From positions 62,001 through 126,000 of the forward strand of contig MU405267.1 in assembly GCA_022836615.1 (NCBI GenBank): a stretch of 64,000 nucleotides of DNA. Direction: 5' to 3'. This DNA comes from Annulohypoxylon bovei var. microspora (Eukaryota; Ascomycota; Sordariomycetes; Xylariales; Hypoxylaceae). Positions within the stretch are counted from its first letter, which is position 1. The number at the start of each line of letters is the position of its first letter. The notes beneath the pieces are model-generated. The model saw only the letters and a program-made list of their open reading frames with translations, had not been told where the DNA came from and ran no database searches. Both the position numbers and the translations under genes were made by a program. Of the stretch, positions 23,371 through 37,219 are shown in pieces.

Positions 23371-26300
23371 CTAATCGTACGAGAAGACACCGTCTCCAAT
23401 TTCCACGGCACCCACACTCCAGATCTCTTTTTCGTCCTCGAGCTCGTCGTTGCTCAAGCCAAGTCCACCTTGTCCACCCTCCGCATCTCTTCTTTCTCTT
23501 GCCTGATTGCCTAGTCTGACCGCTACCCTCTTGAAATAATCCTGCATACTCCGTTTCGTGTTTGCTGGGAGGTCGGCTCCCGCTCCGGCCATGTACTTCT
23601 CGAAAACTTTAGTTTCCTCGTCTACGACGCTGAATAGTTCTATGAATGCCGCCTCGGCTGCTAGCTTCACGGGCATGACGGGATCTCGCACTGACGCGAA
23701 TACGGGCGGCGCTAGCAGCGGGAGATGCGGTCGGACCATCTCGAGGTTTGCACGTGATACTGTGCGTACTATCACAAGAGCAAGCCGGCGAGAATCAGAC
23801 GGATTACCGGGACTTATTATCGTGGCGAGTGTCGAGAATATCGGCTTAGTTGATTCGAAGGACTTTGGCGAGTCTGTTAGAAGATACTTGCCGGTTGCTA
23901 GAATGCTGTTATCTGCCACGAAGAGCTACACATTAAAAGTTAGCGAGAAATGATGCCGTACGATGAGTAGAGAAGAAGCCTACGTTTTTGTTCGACATGC
24001 CCTGGCAGAGTAGATCGGGCAAGTCTTCTACTAGCGGACTTTCTAACAGCGCCTGCGGCGATTCCACAAAAACGGCGTTGAGCGCAAGTACTGATGCGTT
24101 AGTGAAGTGAGTGGTGACTACGCGGTTCTTTAACAAGCCGTGTACCGCCTCGGCCGGAACGTTCTTGATGAGCGCACCGAGTAGTTTAGCATTAGTCACC
24201 GTCATCGTCGAGTCCGTCGTGTCGGTATCCATATCGATTAACCCTAAGACGGCCGTCCGTGAACCCTCACCCATATTGGAGCCTGCCTTGCTGATGACCT
24301 CGTATAGTGCTTTGAGCATTGCGGTCTTGACGCCTGGATCCGATGTCTTCGAGCCGGTGACGAGCTCCGAGATCAGCGGGTCTACACGAGGCGTAAACTT
24401 GATCAAAGTACCCAACGCCTTGGCAGCCCGCGATCGCAATAGCTCGCTAGTAGTATCCGCCAGCGCTCTCGCGAATGTCCGCTGAAGTTGAGGCAGGAAG
24501 GGTTTAAGCGCAGTTGGCATCTTCTCGAGTAGGTTGTTGAGGGTTAGGAGAATGGCCGCCTTGACATCAGTAGACCGCTCAGACACAACACGAATGAGAG
24601 GACCCGTGATCTGCGTGACAAAGGGCTTGAGGGAAGCCTCGCTCGTCCTGTCTACGATATCGGATATGGCAAGCGCGGCGCTTGTGCGCTGCTCCGCAGT
24701 TCCGTTCATGAGACCCTGCAAGAAGATGGGCAGGATGGCATTGATACCCTTTGGCAGCTCGAAACCCGGGAGATTCGAACCGGCGACTCCGACCCGTAAT
24801 AGCGTTTGCCTAGTGGATTGCACGAGGGCCTCCATCTCTTCTTTCTTGAGCTTCTTGGTGAACTCGCTGAGTGCCGTCCATGCTGCTTTGACGACCTCCT
24901 TGTCTCCGTCGTCGAACGATATCAGGAGAGCACGGATGATGTCTTGGTTGTAACGCGAGTAATCCACGGAAGAGTTGGCAAAGAAATTGGAAAGTCGGAA
25001 CGCCGTCACGGAACGCTTATTGTGGTCGTCGTTCTTGACCAGCTGCAAGAGGACGTTCATGACGGTATTGAGCCCGTCGTATTCGTCTATGGACAATATT
25101 ACCGTATCGAACGAGTCCTCCAAGTCGGCGCGGAGCTCTTCATCCTTAGTATTCACTATATTGTCCATGAGAGAGTTTATAATGTTGGGCAGACGCCTGT
25201 TCATAGCAGTGCCCGCCACCCGCGCCAGAGAAGCCAGTGCCTTGGCATTGAAAGCCGAGATTGGAGGAGCTATTAAGGTCGGGATGAGATTAGGCAGGAT
25301 GATATTAGACCTAGTAGTCTCGGTGAGAAGCGTCAATAGGGCGGAAAGAGCATTATCAGCATCTTCCTCGGATCGTAGCAGGTTAAGTAGGAACGGGAGC
25401 ACTTGGTCGACGGCGCGCTTGCCGATGATCTGCTGCAGCGAATCGAACGCTTCGGCGGCAGCTTCTCTGACGTCCTCGTCGGAATCTGTGAGAGCGGTGC
25501 GCACGACAGAGATCAGCGTCTTCTCGTGGTCCTCGAGAGCCTCCTCGGAAGCGGACGAGATGAGCTCCTTCAGCGCGAGACAGATTCCTTGCCTGGCGTT
25601 CGTATCTGTCGAGGTCTGGAGGCCTTCCTCTAGCGTCGGAAGCAGGCTCGATAAGACACCGTCCCCAGCCTTTCGAATCAGTTCTCCCAGGGCGTTGCTG
25701 GCAATCACCTTGTGCTCCATGTTCGAACTGCCCAGGCGGCGGATGATGAGTTGCGTAAGAGTAGGTGTAAGCTCCTTTAGAGTTCTTGGTGTAGCGACCA
25801 AAGCCTTCCATACGCTGACCGCAGCCGCGCGAACGGCACTAGCAGTATCGCAGCGGCAGATATATAAGGCAGAGAGAATCTTGTTGCGCTTCTCTTCGCC
25901 AAGTACTTCTCGGAGGGATGCGCCCGCCTCCTTCGCAATCTCTTCCTCATCCTCGGCATCGGCCTTCCCGGTGATACCGGTCAGATTGAATAGAAGGTCA
26001 CCGACAAGTTCGACAGAGCTCAACCGGATCCTGTAGCTATCATCTGCGAGGCCACGTTCCAGCTCCGGCAGGAGGAGATCTACAGCTCTAGCGGCAAAGT
26101 TCTTGACCAATAGTCGGCCAGCTCGCAGGGCGGTCTCGCGGATCGACTCGATATCATCCGCAAGACCAGCAAGAATAGGGGGGATGATCTTTCCAAGATA
26201 GTTGGCAAAGCTGTTTCCAAAGCAGACCGGCAGGAAGATGAATAGAGACATGAAACCTTCTCTGACGGAGGGTTTGGACGACTCCACATTCTGCAATATC

Positions 26301-29300
26301 GTAGGTAAAGTTTCTTCCAGTCTCGTGGTGCCCAATCCAGCCAAGACTTCGCTAAGAGCTTGGGCCGAACCGAGACGGTCTCCGGCGCCCGTGTCTGATT
26401 TGAGGGTCTGCATGAGGCCGGGGATAAGATCCGGCAGAGCATCCTCGCCGAGCTTCTCGACCAAAGAACCCAGAGCACGGGAGGCGGTTGCGCGAGTCGT
26501 CGGGACAGGGTCGACGGCCGCCAATTTAAGCCCGGATACAAGTACCGGCAGATGTGCGATCAGATCTTTCCGCTCGGTCAAGTGGGCAAGACTTCCGATG
26601 ACCTGAGATGCCTTACGCTTTGTATTGGACCTGTCTCCTAGGCCACGCTGGAGGATCCTTGTGACGAGCGCTAACGACGGGGCGTCGAGGTAATGTACGA
26701 ATTGCACCTTGATGAGAGAATCCAGGGCATCGTCGGTATATTTCGTCGGATCGCTTAGAGCCTTGAGAAGGATATCAACTAGGCCCTTTACCTCCGGATT
26801 CTCGATGACTTCGCCAAAACGTTTCAAACTCTTGTTGGCTGCGGATCGCACTTCTTTGTGGCTATCGTTCAAAACGCCAGTGAGCGGTGGTATAATATCA
26901 GGTAAACTCTGCGCGAGCTGCTGTGGATCCAAGTACGCCATAGCGCCTAGAAGGTCACAGGCACCGCGTTTGCTACGCCACTGATCATCGTCGAGACCGT
27001 TGAGGAGGGTAGGGAGAATTTGTTTGACACCGTACGAGCTAAGCTTGGCGAAGCATGATTTAGCGGCGGCCAAACATGCATCTCGTACATCCGCATTGCT
27101 ATCGCCAAAGCCGGCTAGGAGTTGAGGTACGATTTGGGTGACATAAGGTTCGAATATGCGGCCAAGTAGCGAGGCGAGGAGTTCAAACGCAAGGAATGCG
27201 CCCTCGCGCTGTTGAGGCTCTTTTCGGTTCTCGGTAGCACTCTTGAGCGTGATGAGGATACGATATTCTCGCAACACCACGATACCTCTACCCTGGACCA
27301 AACCAGCCAAACCATATGCAGCACCTCGTTTTTCCGCATATTTCTTTGAATTTAGGAGGATTTCGATTAATTGGTCGAAATATTTGGATGACTTGTCGCC
27401 GCAAGTCCGCACCAAGGGGGGTAAACATTCCGCTACTGCGTACTGCACAGCTTCGGACGGCGTGCTTAGGGTAGCGAGCAGCCTTTCCAATACGACCGGG
27501 ATCTTTGCGTCTCCAGGCTTCAGATGTCTTGCCAAAGCACCATACATGACGATGACAGCCTCGTTGACGCGGTCTGCAGCTTCCGAACCCTTGTCGGGGG
27601 CCCCAAGAGTACGCTCGAACGTCTTCATCAGCTTGTCTACGAGAGCTCTGCCGTGGAGGTCGATAGCCACGAGCGCGGCTTCGAGCATTTCGCTACGCAC
27701 AGTAGCATTCTGGTCGCCGAGAGAGCCCCCTTCGATGAGGAAGTTGAAGAAGTCATCGATCTGCGATTTTTGCAGGTGTGCGGAAAGCTCTCTGAAAGCC
27801 GCTCCTATGCCATGTCGCGCCTCCCAAGGGTCCGATAGATCGGTCTTCCTGGGCATTCCATACTCGTCTAGCTGGGGTACTCGAGGCTTAGCAAACTCGG
27901 CGTACGAAGACCGGAGTCTTGCCATCACAGCATCAATCGTTGACGGGAAAGCTTTGCATGCTTCGGCTAGAGAACGCGCGGTAGCTCTTCTAAGTTGAGC
28001 GTCCTTGCTTTCTAGGTAGGGAAGCATTTTAAAAGGAACCTCTTTCGAGATCTCGAAGCCACTCTCCTCCCAGATGTCATGGCCCAGTTCGACGTTCTCG
28101 GGTATGTCATCGTGGCAAGCGATCCATATCTCCTCTGAGAAGTCGAGATCGCTCATGTCTACCTCGGCGCTAATTGACTGCAGCACAGTCTCGCGAACCG
28201 AAGCCTGCGAGACGATTGCGCCTTTTGCGAGAACGGCGATCTCTTCCACGCTTATGTTTGGGGCGATACAACGAACCATGTCAGTAAAACAATCCTTGAT
28301 GATCTTGTAGTGTTGACTGTACTGCTGCATCGAGGCGGTCAGGATAGACATCAGGTCTGCTCGCGGGATACTCTCATCGGCACAGACATGGGTATGGGAC
28401 GTAAGGAACTCAATCGCCAACACCAATTGAGCATCCTTCTCATCGGTGCCACCTCCAATGCCGCCCGTTCGCAGTATCACGAATATCAAGGATAGCATGT
28501 AAATCACAGATACGGCATCAAACGGCCGCTGCTCACTAGCAAAGCGAAGACGATATAAGACTCTTGTGATGAGCTCTTCCAGGCCTTCTTCGGTTAGATT
28601 ATCCGGGAGGGAAGTAATCTCGAGCGCGCGTAGAGTCGCGACGCCGATGAAAGGTCGGATAGCCCCTAATCGATGTGTAACACGATCGGAACAAGCCAGG
28701 TAGGCCGTAGGGCCAGCATCGCCCGTGATGAGACCCGCGCCAGATTCCAAAGCACTCAGCAGAGCGCTGATGGATGGCCCGATCCATAGGTTTGGCTCTG
28801 TCGGCGGGGTGTTTACGAGGCTTCTGATGATACCAAAGCCACGCGTGAGCCGCGATGCTAATTGCTGAATTGACCGTCGAATCCCAGACTCCTTCTTTAT
28901 CTGAGCGTTCACTTTAGCCTGTTCATCGGCTGTAAGCTTTCGCTGCTGTCCCTTTTTCTGTGCTAATTGACTTCTGAGCTCCTCTTCCCATTTTAGCGTA
29001 TCGTAATCTTTGGTATTCTTATTTGGAAGCGTCTGCTTCTTTGCGAGAACATCGATGAACGCCGTGCCCTCCGGCGTTCGGAATATTGCCGCCTCGACAG
29101 GGCCAACCTCCTTAAGCTCTTCTGTCGCTAAGTCTGTCCGGATGAGGCCTATGATCCTTGGCGTGATAGTGTCCGGTGCCACAAATTCTAGGTCTGCTGC
29201 CGCGTTGCAAGCAGCAAGTTTGATTGCGTTTGACTACGTGCTCGTTAGTACCGTATTCTAGATAGCAGCCAAACATCCATCCTTACCTTCTGGTCGAAAC

Positions 29301-31651
29301 TTGTCTTGTCTATTACTTGCTGTATCAACTCCTCTTCGTGTTTTTGAGCCAAGCTTCCGGGGTCGAGACCAACCCTAAGACACAGATCTATCCAACTTGC
29401 CCTCGGTATTAAATCGTTACGAGCGATGACCAGTAGCGAGCACATCTGCTTCGCTAGGTCCTCTTGGGATTTCTGGGCGCCTAACTCCTTAAACTCATCG
29501 CTGTTCAAACAGATCGACCTAAGGACTAGATGTAAATGAGCATTTTCAAATTTGGCGCTTGCCGCTATGCTGTCCTTGTCCTCCGTAAGCGAAGACTCAA
29601 CCCAGCCCCACAATCCGTCAACAGCAACTTCTGAGACGAATTCGGTATCTCGAACGTATAACTTGGAAATAGCGTCGCAAGTCTCCTTGCGGATCTGAGA
29701 CGGGACACTAGCAGAGGATATGAGATAAATGAGTGCCTGAAACCAGACCGCTCGAACGTTCTTAGAAGATTTTGATAAATCATCATACGTCGCCACAAGC
29801 GCTCGCAGAAACCATCTAGCGTCATCCTCTGTGGAAAGCCGACTGTACACTCGGTGGTTAAGAAGGAAAGAGGGCTTGGGTTCAGCCACGAGACACTCTT
29901 TTGATACGCCTGTCTTCTTAAGGACCGCCTTTAGAGGGGTGCTGTCAATCTTCGACAGGACTTGTAAAGACAGCGCGGAGAATACGTATGCGCCTATAAT
30001 TAAGCCGCTCTGTGCGGCGGCCGAAGGATTCTTAGTGATCTCGGTCCACGTTTCTGCAAGAGGCCCTGCGACGGCTTCAGTCAGTTTCGCCGCATTTGCT
30101 GGGACGGAATGTGCCTTATTGACAAGCGGGACAAATATTTCTCCAGCTTGAAGTATCCACAACCTGCGCGAAGGTATCTTCTTGTCCACGAGGCCTTTAG
30201 TAAACGCGTCGATAACAGGCTTTGGTAGATCGGTGTTTTCACTCAATAAATAGGAGACAGCTCGGCCTATAACAGAAACTTCCGCTCCGAGAGCCCCTTC
30301 GTTCCCTTCCTTGGTAGCAATAGGGGGGAGACTAGTAGCCACCTTCGTAGCTATCGCGTTGGATAACGGCACGTGCTGCAACATCTGCGAATGGATGATA
30401 CGCAGGTCCGCAGAAGCTAACTTTCCCGACTTGAGCGGGTTAAGGACCTCTTCGGCAATCTGGTCCGTGGTCTTCGCATCGTGGCTACGAGCCACCGCCT
30501 CCTTAAATACAGCCAACGCGCCTTCGCGGATGGTCGCATTGCTAGACTTAGCATTAGATAGTAGGGGTTTTAGAAGACGCCCATTCAGAGTCTGGGAAAG
30601 GTCGAGCGTTTCCGAAAGAGCACGGATCAACAGCGCTACCAGGTCCAGGACTACCTCCGGAGCTCGTAGAAGACCTTTCTCGACGGGTGGTATAATATCC
30701 TTGTCCAAATCTTCGAGGGTAACAAAGTCGGAGAAGAAGTCTCTGAGGCCGGTTGCGATATGAGCAGGAACGGGCGTGCGAGATCCTACAACCTCTCTCG
30801 TAAAGAAGGTGAAGTATTCCGACTTCTTAGCGGCTAAGACGTCTTTGGCCTGGGCTTGGCGAGAACACACTCCGGCGATTACACCAAGCATGACGGCATT
30901 GCTCGCGGTTGGCTGAGCACCCTTGGCGGTAAGAGCTCGCACCGAGTCTTGGATGGCCTTCTCCCGAAGTCCGCCGCGCCAGAACGCCGCGCGCAAGCCA
31001 CGGCGAGTAACCACCAGAGCCGACTGCGCGACGCTCGGCCTAGTTGTCGACTGAAGGCATTTCTCGAGAGCGGCAGTATCCGCATGAATAACTTCTAGCC
31101 CAAACTTATCCCATAGGGGGTTTCCAGCTAGCCCCTGTAGGAGAACAGAACACCATTCTACCAAGACAAATGCATTATTAGGGGATATTCCAGGTTTCTG
31201 AGCTTCCTGTCGCAGATATGATATAAACGGCGCCAAAATCTTAGCATCACTAGCGGTTGCGAAGACGGAAGCAAGACAAGTTTCGACTACCCTTCTAGAC
31301 GGTCGGTCATCGTAAAATCGGTGGGTGTCAAAGAGCAATTGTAATAATACTGGTATTGAGGACTGATCGATAGCTATAAAGTAATCAAAATATTAGTACT
31401 TAGTACCCCGAATACACAATTTATATAATATAGTAGTTAACTATAACTAGTAACTATAATATACCTAGTAATATAATATGGTATGGTATGAATTATAAGG
31501 AATAACATATCTCACTCTTATCCTTTAGTTTTTCATCGATAGTTCGCCATTGAGCTATTCGGGTCTTCGTAGAGGAGGAAAAGATGGCGGCCTTGGCTGA
31601 AGCAAAGTCAACACCAGCTTTGGAGACGCCGTTTGCAACCGCTTCAGTCAT
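23371..31651 (-). CDS. GCN1: GCN1, activator of the eIF2-alpha kinase GCN2
   Basis: Exons 31651-31516, 31373-29287, 29233-23984 and 23925-23371 join to 2675 aa; yeast Gcn1 is of the same size. It binds translating ribosomes and passes the uncharged-tRNA signal to Gcn2 in general amino-acid control. Nearly the whole chain is HEAT-type alpha repeats. The middle and C-terminal part shows the typical LPxLLxGLxDDxWRSKRGACDLLGAMA pattern and successive DxDEDVREAAAEAF-like repeats, as in the eEF3-like and Gcn2 RWD-binding regions. All introns are short (142, 53 and 58 bp) with GTGAGA, GTAAGG and GTAGGC donors; phases fit. Without splicing the protein breaks into several apparent ORFs, the largest 1749 aa. 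The start at 31651 was chosen over an in-frame ATG 60 bp upstream because of length and context. It is divergent from the DHX29-type helicase. Confidence 0.95.
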
Positions 31652-32273
31652 GTCGACGGTCGGGTGGTAGATCTTTTGACATGATAGGGGACAAATATAA
31701 TCTTGTTGCACGTCTCCCTATGGCAAAGGGTAAGGCAAGACGGTTTATAGAATTTTGCTGTCCGTCACCTGATCGTGAGAAATGCCTAGTTACTAGGTAG
31801 GTAGTAATTGTTCTTTCGTCGGGTTGGTGATGTGGGATGAAAATATCGGTGGGGATATATATCTTATCTTATCGGTTACTTATTTTCAGTTGGTCGACAG
31901 TAGGTGTTGTGTACCTAGGTAGTATTAATATAGGATACTAGGGTGCCCAGTACCATTTCACTTTCTAGGGCCACGACTTCTAACGGCGAATGAGTCAATT
32001 TAGTCTCCAATTTAGCACTCCAACGGCCTGTAGCTTCCGGATCAAGAGCACCCCGAATGTGCACCCCGCCTCACCCGCCTAGCCGCTAAGCCCTGTCCCC
32101 ACCACGCCGTCCAAGAACCTATGATGACGGTTACACCCAATTATTGGAGATCGTTTACCAGTAACAACTTTTTTTTTATCTTTGTAAATTAAATCCTTGG
32201 GATCGTTTTGCGCGCGACGAGTAAGATTTCTTATTCTTTTACGTTCACCCTCACTACCATTCACTCAGCAGTG
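31652..32273. promoter_or_regulatory. Bidirectional promoter region, GCN1 / DHX29-like helicase
   Basis: 622 bp separate the two start codons. The region includes a CCTAGGTAGTA-type motif at about 31911-31925 and a T-run at about 32170. The C/T-rich stretch before 32274 fits a fungal leader. No separate gene is seen. Confidence 0.5.
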
Positions 32274-35200
32274 ATGGCGCCAAAGAAAAAGAAGACGAAG
32301 CCAACTGCTAATCCAGCTCGTGGATTTGCTACTACATCGATCGCCTCGAAACCACGAGCTGAAATAACCAGCGAGCCGGTGCCAACCGCTACAGAAGGAG
32401 GAAAGCCCGATTCCAATGCCCCTCCAACTTCGTCATCTCGCGATCTCAAAAATGCCCCACCATCCAATCCTAACTCCGACAACACAACCGCCACCACATC
32501 ACAGAAGAAACAGACATTAAGTCCAGAGGAATTTGAGAGACAGCTAGAAGAATCTGAGTTGCAGCTTCTAGTAGAAAAATACGCTCAGAAGGCAAAGAGA
32601 GATGCCCAACGCCAAAAGTCTAGACTTGAAACCGATCGCCGACTACTTCGTGGACAAGCAGAGTCTTTGAATACGAGAAAATGGTTACCCCAAGAGCTCA
32701 TGGATCACATCTTGAATCTGATTCAGGCTGAAAATCGGTACGGCGCATCATCTCTCACATCAGAGAGCACGAGTAACAGCGGAAGATTACCCCCGGAAGA
32801 GGATTTAGTAATTAGGTTATGGACCCTGCAGCAGACCCTGACAGGCGTTGGCTTTTCTGAGGACAAGGTCAAGGCTGTGATACAGTACGTCCTTGACATT
32901 GCCTCACGCATCAATGCCACGGTCAAGGAAACGATATGGGGTCTAGAAGAAGCTCTAGACTGGCTCGCACGCGAATGCACCAGAGAGGAGCTTCGTGATT
33001 ACGACTACCGGGGCAGCACCTTGAAGTCGCAAGCAGATACGCCACTAGATAGTCCTTTACCTTCGGGCGCCAACACCCCACGCCTCTTAGAGGTTAATAG
33101 TACACAGAAACCGAAGAATGGACCTGCAGGTCTTAAACCAACCGCTTCAAAGAAAGTTGCCATTGCTTGTCACGACGAAATCGAACCCGATGACCTCATC
33201 CCGGCTTATCTCGAGACCAAGGCCAAATTGTTTCAGCTTCAGCGACCTCAGCAGGAGAGCAAAAAGGGGAAGCTAGCCAAGAATCGCGGTCCAAACGGCG
33301 CGAAACATACTGCCTCAGAACTATCAGGTGATGACTTGGAGGAAGCAAAGCTCCTCGCCAAGATCGAGAAGATCGAACAAGATGTGCTGTTCGACAAAGT
33401 TGCCGCAGAGCAGAAATGGAGGGTTGATCGGATAGAGTTAGAGAAGGAATTCGCAGCTAAGAAAAAGGCCGAAGCTGAAGCTAAGGAGGAGGCAGCTCAA
33501 GAAGCCCAATCGGATGACGATGATAATGATGAAGTCACCAAAGAAGCCAAACGAATCGCGGCGGAAATCTTGGAACAGGATGATGCCGATGATGATCAAG
33601 CTCTTTCTGATCTGTTCGCAAGCCTCCCCGTCCAAGAAGTTGACGCTGTGACGGGCAAGACGACCAACGTGATCAACGGAGCTGGTGGTATAAAAATCAC
33701 TATTCGCGACTTTGGCAAGTGGACGGGCGTTAGTCCGCTGCGGGCTCTCGAGGAAGCCTGCCGATCAAGAGACTCTTCCGTCAAGATCGTATACCAGCTA
33801 GTATCCGAGAACTCGTATTCCCATCGCCACTTAGTATCCATTCAATGGTCCAAACCTCAGGAGCTCATAGCTGTTCCTGGTATCCGCTTCATCGATAGCG
33901 TCATAACACCTCAACAATTCCTTTTCCAGATGACCTCAGTCGCAACCCCCGACTCTAAACAGTCTGAAGCGTATGTCGCTACTCTAGCACTGTTTGTCAT
34001 ATTCGGCTCTACGAAAGAGGAGAAGGTCTTCATGAGACTGCCGTCGGTGTGGAGGGAGTTCTGGTCCGAGCTTGCGGAGGAAAAGAAGAACCAGCTGGAC
34101 GCGGCGGACCGAACAGCAATTAAAGATCTTCGAACACTGGTTCGGCAAAAGCAGGACCAAGATCTCGAGGACGGCGTTCTTCTCCAAGGCGCCTTTAGGG
34201 GGCGTGGCTCACAGCGCGGTACGAATGAGACCGGCGAAGATTCTGTCCTAGAAAGAGGGGGTGTACATTCCCTAGGACCTGAGTATTATCAGAGGATCTG
34301 GGCTGAAAAATCGAGCACGCCGAGGTTTCAAGCCATGCTAGTTAGTCTGCCCCTGTATCCTACTTAACGAGATTCGCTAACATTTCCCAGCAATTTCGAG
34401 CGCAGCTTCCGATGTGGCATTTCAGAGATCAAGTTCTCAATGCTGTCGAAAACGAGCAGGTTGTCATCATATGTGGAGAGACAGGATGGTAAGTCCAAGT
34501 CGATATACTAAAAAGAGTACTAGGCTTCAATGTTGCTAACCAAGTGACACAGCGGCAAGAGCACACAAGTGCCGTCGTTCCTATTGGAACATCAGCTGTC
34601 CCTAGGTCGGCCGTGCAAAATATATTGCACAGAACCACGCCGAATTTCCGCCATTTCTCTAGCCCGTCGAGTCGGCGAAGAGCTCGGCGAAGGAAGAAGT
34701 GATCTCGGCACCTCGAGATCCCTCGTAGGCTATTCCATCCGTCTCGAAGCCAACACGTCGAAGGAGACACGGCTCGTCTATGCTACTACAGGTATCGTGA
34801 TGAGGATGCTCGAGGGCTCAAACGAACTCCGCGAGATCACTCATCTTGTGCTCGACGAAGTTCACGAGCGTTCGATCGATTCCGATTTCTTACTCATCGT
34901 GCTCAAAAAGCTCCTCCTACGCAGAAAAGACCTCAAGGTGATACTGATGTCGGCAACCGTCGACGCAGAGAGGTTCTCCAACTACTTAGGACGCGCCCCC
35001 GTCCTTAACGTCCCTGGTCGGACGTTTCCGGTGCAAGTCAAATATCTAGAAGACGCTCTCGAGGCTACGGGTTACGTCCCTAGCCAACTCATCCAAGAGA
35101 AGATGACAGACTTGGACGACGACCCGGCAGAACTTGATGCTGCTGATTCGAACTCGGGTACCGCCGCTGTCAAAGAACTGAAACAATACTCTTCCAGAAC

Positions 35201-36745
35201 TCGACATACGATTGCCCAACTCGACGAATATCAGATCGATTTTGAGCTCATCTTACAACTGGTTGTTCGAGTAGCCACGGATCCGGCTTATGTGAACCAC
35301 AGCAAGGCGATCTTGATATTCCTTCCTGGCATTGCCGAGATCAGAACCCTTAACGACACCTTACTCGGAGAACCCTTCTTCCAGATAGCCTGGGAGATAT
35401 TTCCTCTGCATTCCAGTATCGCCACCGAGGATCAGGAGCGAGCTTTCCTCGTACCACCCGAAGGGGCGAGAAAGATTGTATTAGCTACCAATATCGCAGA
35501 GACGGGTATTACTATTCCAGATGTAACTTGCGTCATCGATACCGGCAAGCATCGCGAGATGAGATTTGACGAGAGAAGGCAATTATCACGCCTAATCGAC
35601 ACCTTCATCTCAAGAGCGAATGCCAAACAGAGACGCGGCCGAGCAGGACGTGTTCAGGAAGGCCTCTGCTTTCACTTATTTACGAAGTATCGCCATGATC
35701 ATCTAATGAGCGACCAGCAGACGCCCGAGATGCTACGACTCTCATTACAAGACTTGGCAATCCGCGTCAAGATCTGCAAGATTGGTGGCATCGAAGAGAC
35801 GTTGGGGGAAGCATTAGACGCACCCTCTGCGAAGAACATCCGTCGGGCCATCGACGCCCTAATCGACGTGCGAGCTCTTACGAATACCGAAGAGCTCACA
35901 CCCTTGGGCCATCAGTTGGCAAGACTACCTCTTGACGTGTTCCTTGGCAAACTTATTCTCCAGGGCACGATTTTTAAGTGCCTCGACATGGCTATAACCG
36001 TAGCAGCTATATTATCCTCTAAGTCACCATTTACGGCGTCATTCGGCCAGCGGAACCTAGCAGATCAAGCTCGTAAGGCTTTCAAGAAAGGCGATTCCGA
36101 TCTACTGACCGTATACAACGCCTACCTAGGTTGGAAGAAGGTGTGTCAGATGTCCAGTAACGACTTTTCGTATTGTAAAAGGAATTTCCTATCCCCGCAG
36201 ACCTTGTCCAATATCGAAGACCTCAAGGGCCAGCTACTAGTTGCGCTCGCGGACTCGGGCTTCCTACAGCTCACGGAAGAGGAGCGCCGTACACTTAACC
36301 GCTTGCGATACTCCAATCGGAGACGCCAATTCTACGAGCTTCCTCAGCGCGTTAATACCAATAGCGACAACGACGTTATCGCAGCGTCAGTTATCGCATG
36401 GAGCTTCTATCCAAAAATCCTGGTGCGCGAGGGCAAGGGATTCCGCAACGTCGGAAACAACCAGAGCATTAGCCTGCACCCATCAAGCGTCAACAAGGGA
36501 CGTATGGAGCTGAAATGGCTGTCATATTACCACATCATGCAGTCTAAACAGTAAGTTACCGAGGACGTGGATACAATCAGATGTGAGATTATTAGAAAAC
36601 TTTATTCATGCTAACAACACGTCAGGTTCCTTAATGCCCACGAGACCACAGCCGTCGAGAACTTCGCCATCGCCTTACTATGCGGCGATGCACGCATTGA
36701 TGTAAGTGTCCACCTCGGGGGCGGCGGGGGGGGGGGGGGGGCGGG

Positions 36746-36781
<36 letters not shown>

Positions 36782-36906
36782 GGGCGGGGGGGGGGGGGCT
36801 GCCTGGNNNNNNNNNNAACACAGTTTCGTTAATCCCCCGGCCCCCCCCCCCGGCCCGTAACCCCCCACCCCCTCCCACACGGGGGCTGCTCGCCTTCTTT
36901 TTAGTG

Positions 36907-36942
<36 letters not shown>

Positions 36943-37219
36943 TCTCTCTCTCATATTTTCTATATCCTCAAATACCTAGACTAACGCAAATATAAAAAAA
37001 TAGATGTACTCAGGCGTCATCGTCCTCGACGGCAACCGCGCGCGCTTCAGCGTCCCCGACTGGAAGACGCTGCTCGTGATCAAGGCGCTGCGCGCGCGCC
37101 TGCGCGACCTCATGACGCGCTCGTTCCGCATGCCGGGAAAGCTGCTCACGGCGCAGCAGGAGAAGTGGCTCGACGCGTGGCAGCGCGTCTTCAGCCAGGA
37201 CTTCAGCGTTAAGGCCTAG
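32274..37219 (+). CDS. DHX29: DEAH/RHA-family RNA helicase, DHX29-like (yeast YLR419W type)
   Basis: Exons 32274-34340, 34391-34488, 34553-36550, 36626-36701 and 37004-37219 join to 1484 aa. The N-terminus is Lys-rich (MAPKKKKTK), followed by a UBA-like helical segment (about 205-265), a charged Glu/Lys coiled coil with Asp-rich stretches (about 365-440), and a dsRBD-like region (SPLRALEEACRS). The helicase core has Walker A GETGCGKST at residues 718-726, DEVH at about 822, SAT at about 854, NIAETGITIPD and QRRGRAGRV, then the HA2 and OB domains (LTVYNAYLGWKK, HPSSVN). DHX29 helps the 40S subunit scan structured leaders, which agrees with remembered sequence such as KYSSRT in the linker. An intron splits Walker A between Gly-Cys and Gly-Lys. 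The last intron contains homopolymer runs and a 10-N gap, so its length is unreliable, but the frame resumes correctly. Confidence 0.92.
36720..36940. repeat. Poly-G / poly-C tracts around an assembly gap
   Basis: Inside the last intron of the helicase gene: G-runs at about 36726-36798, ten Ns at 36807-36816, then C-runs at about 36839-36850 and 36910-36940 followed by a CT repeat. G on one side and C on the other suggest a hairpin or G-quadruplex-forming locus where reads or polishing failed. True sequence and length are unknown. Confidence 0.85.

Noticed and set aside
23933..29182. 1749-codon open frame as a stand-alone gene
   Set aside because: Flanking frames continue the same HEAT-repeat protein through 53- and 58-bp introns with correct phases; it is the main exon of GCN1.
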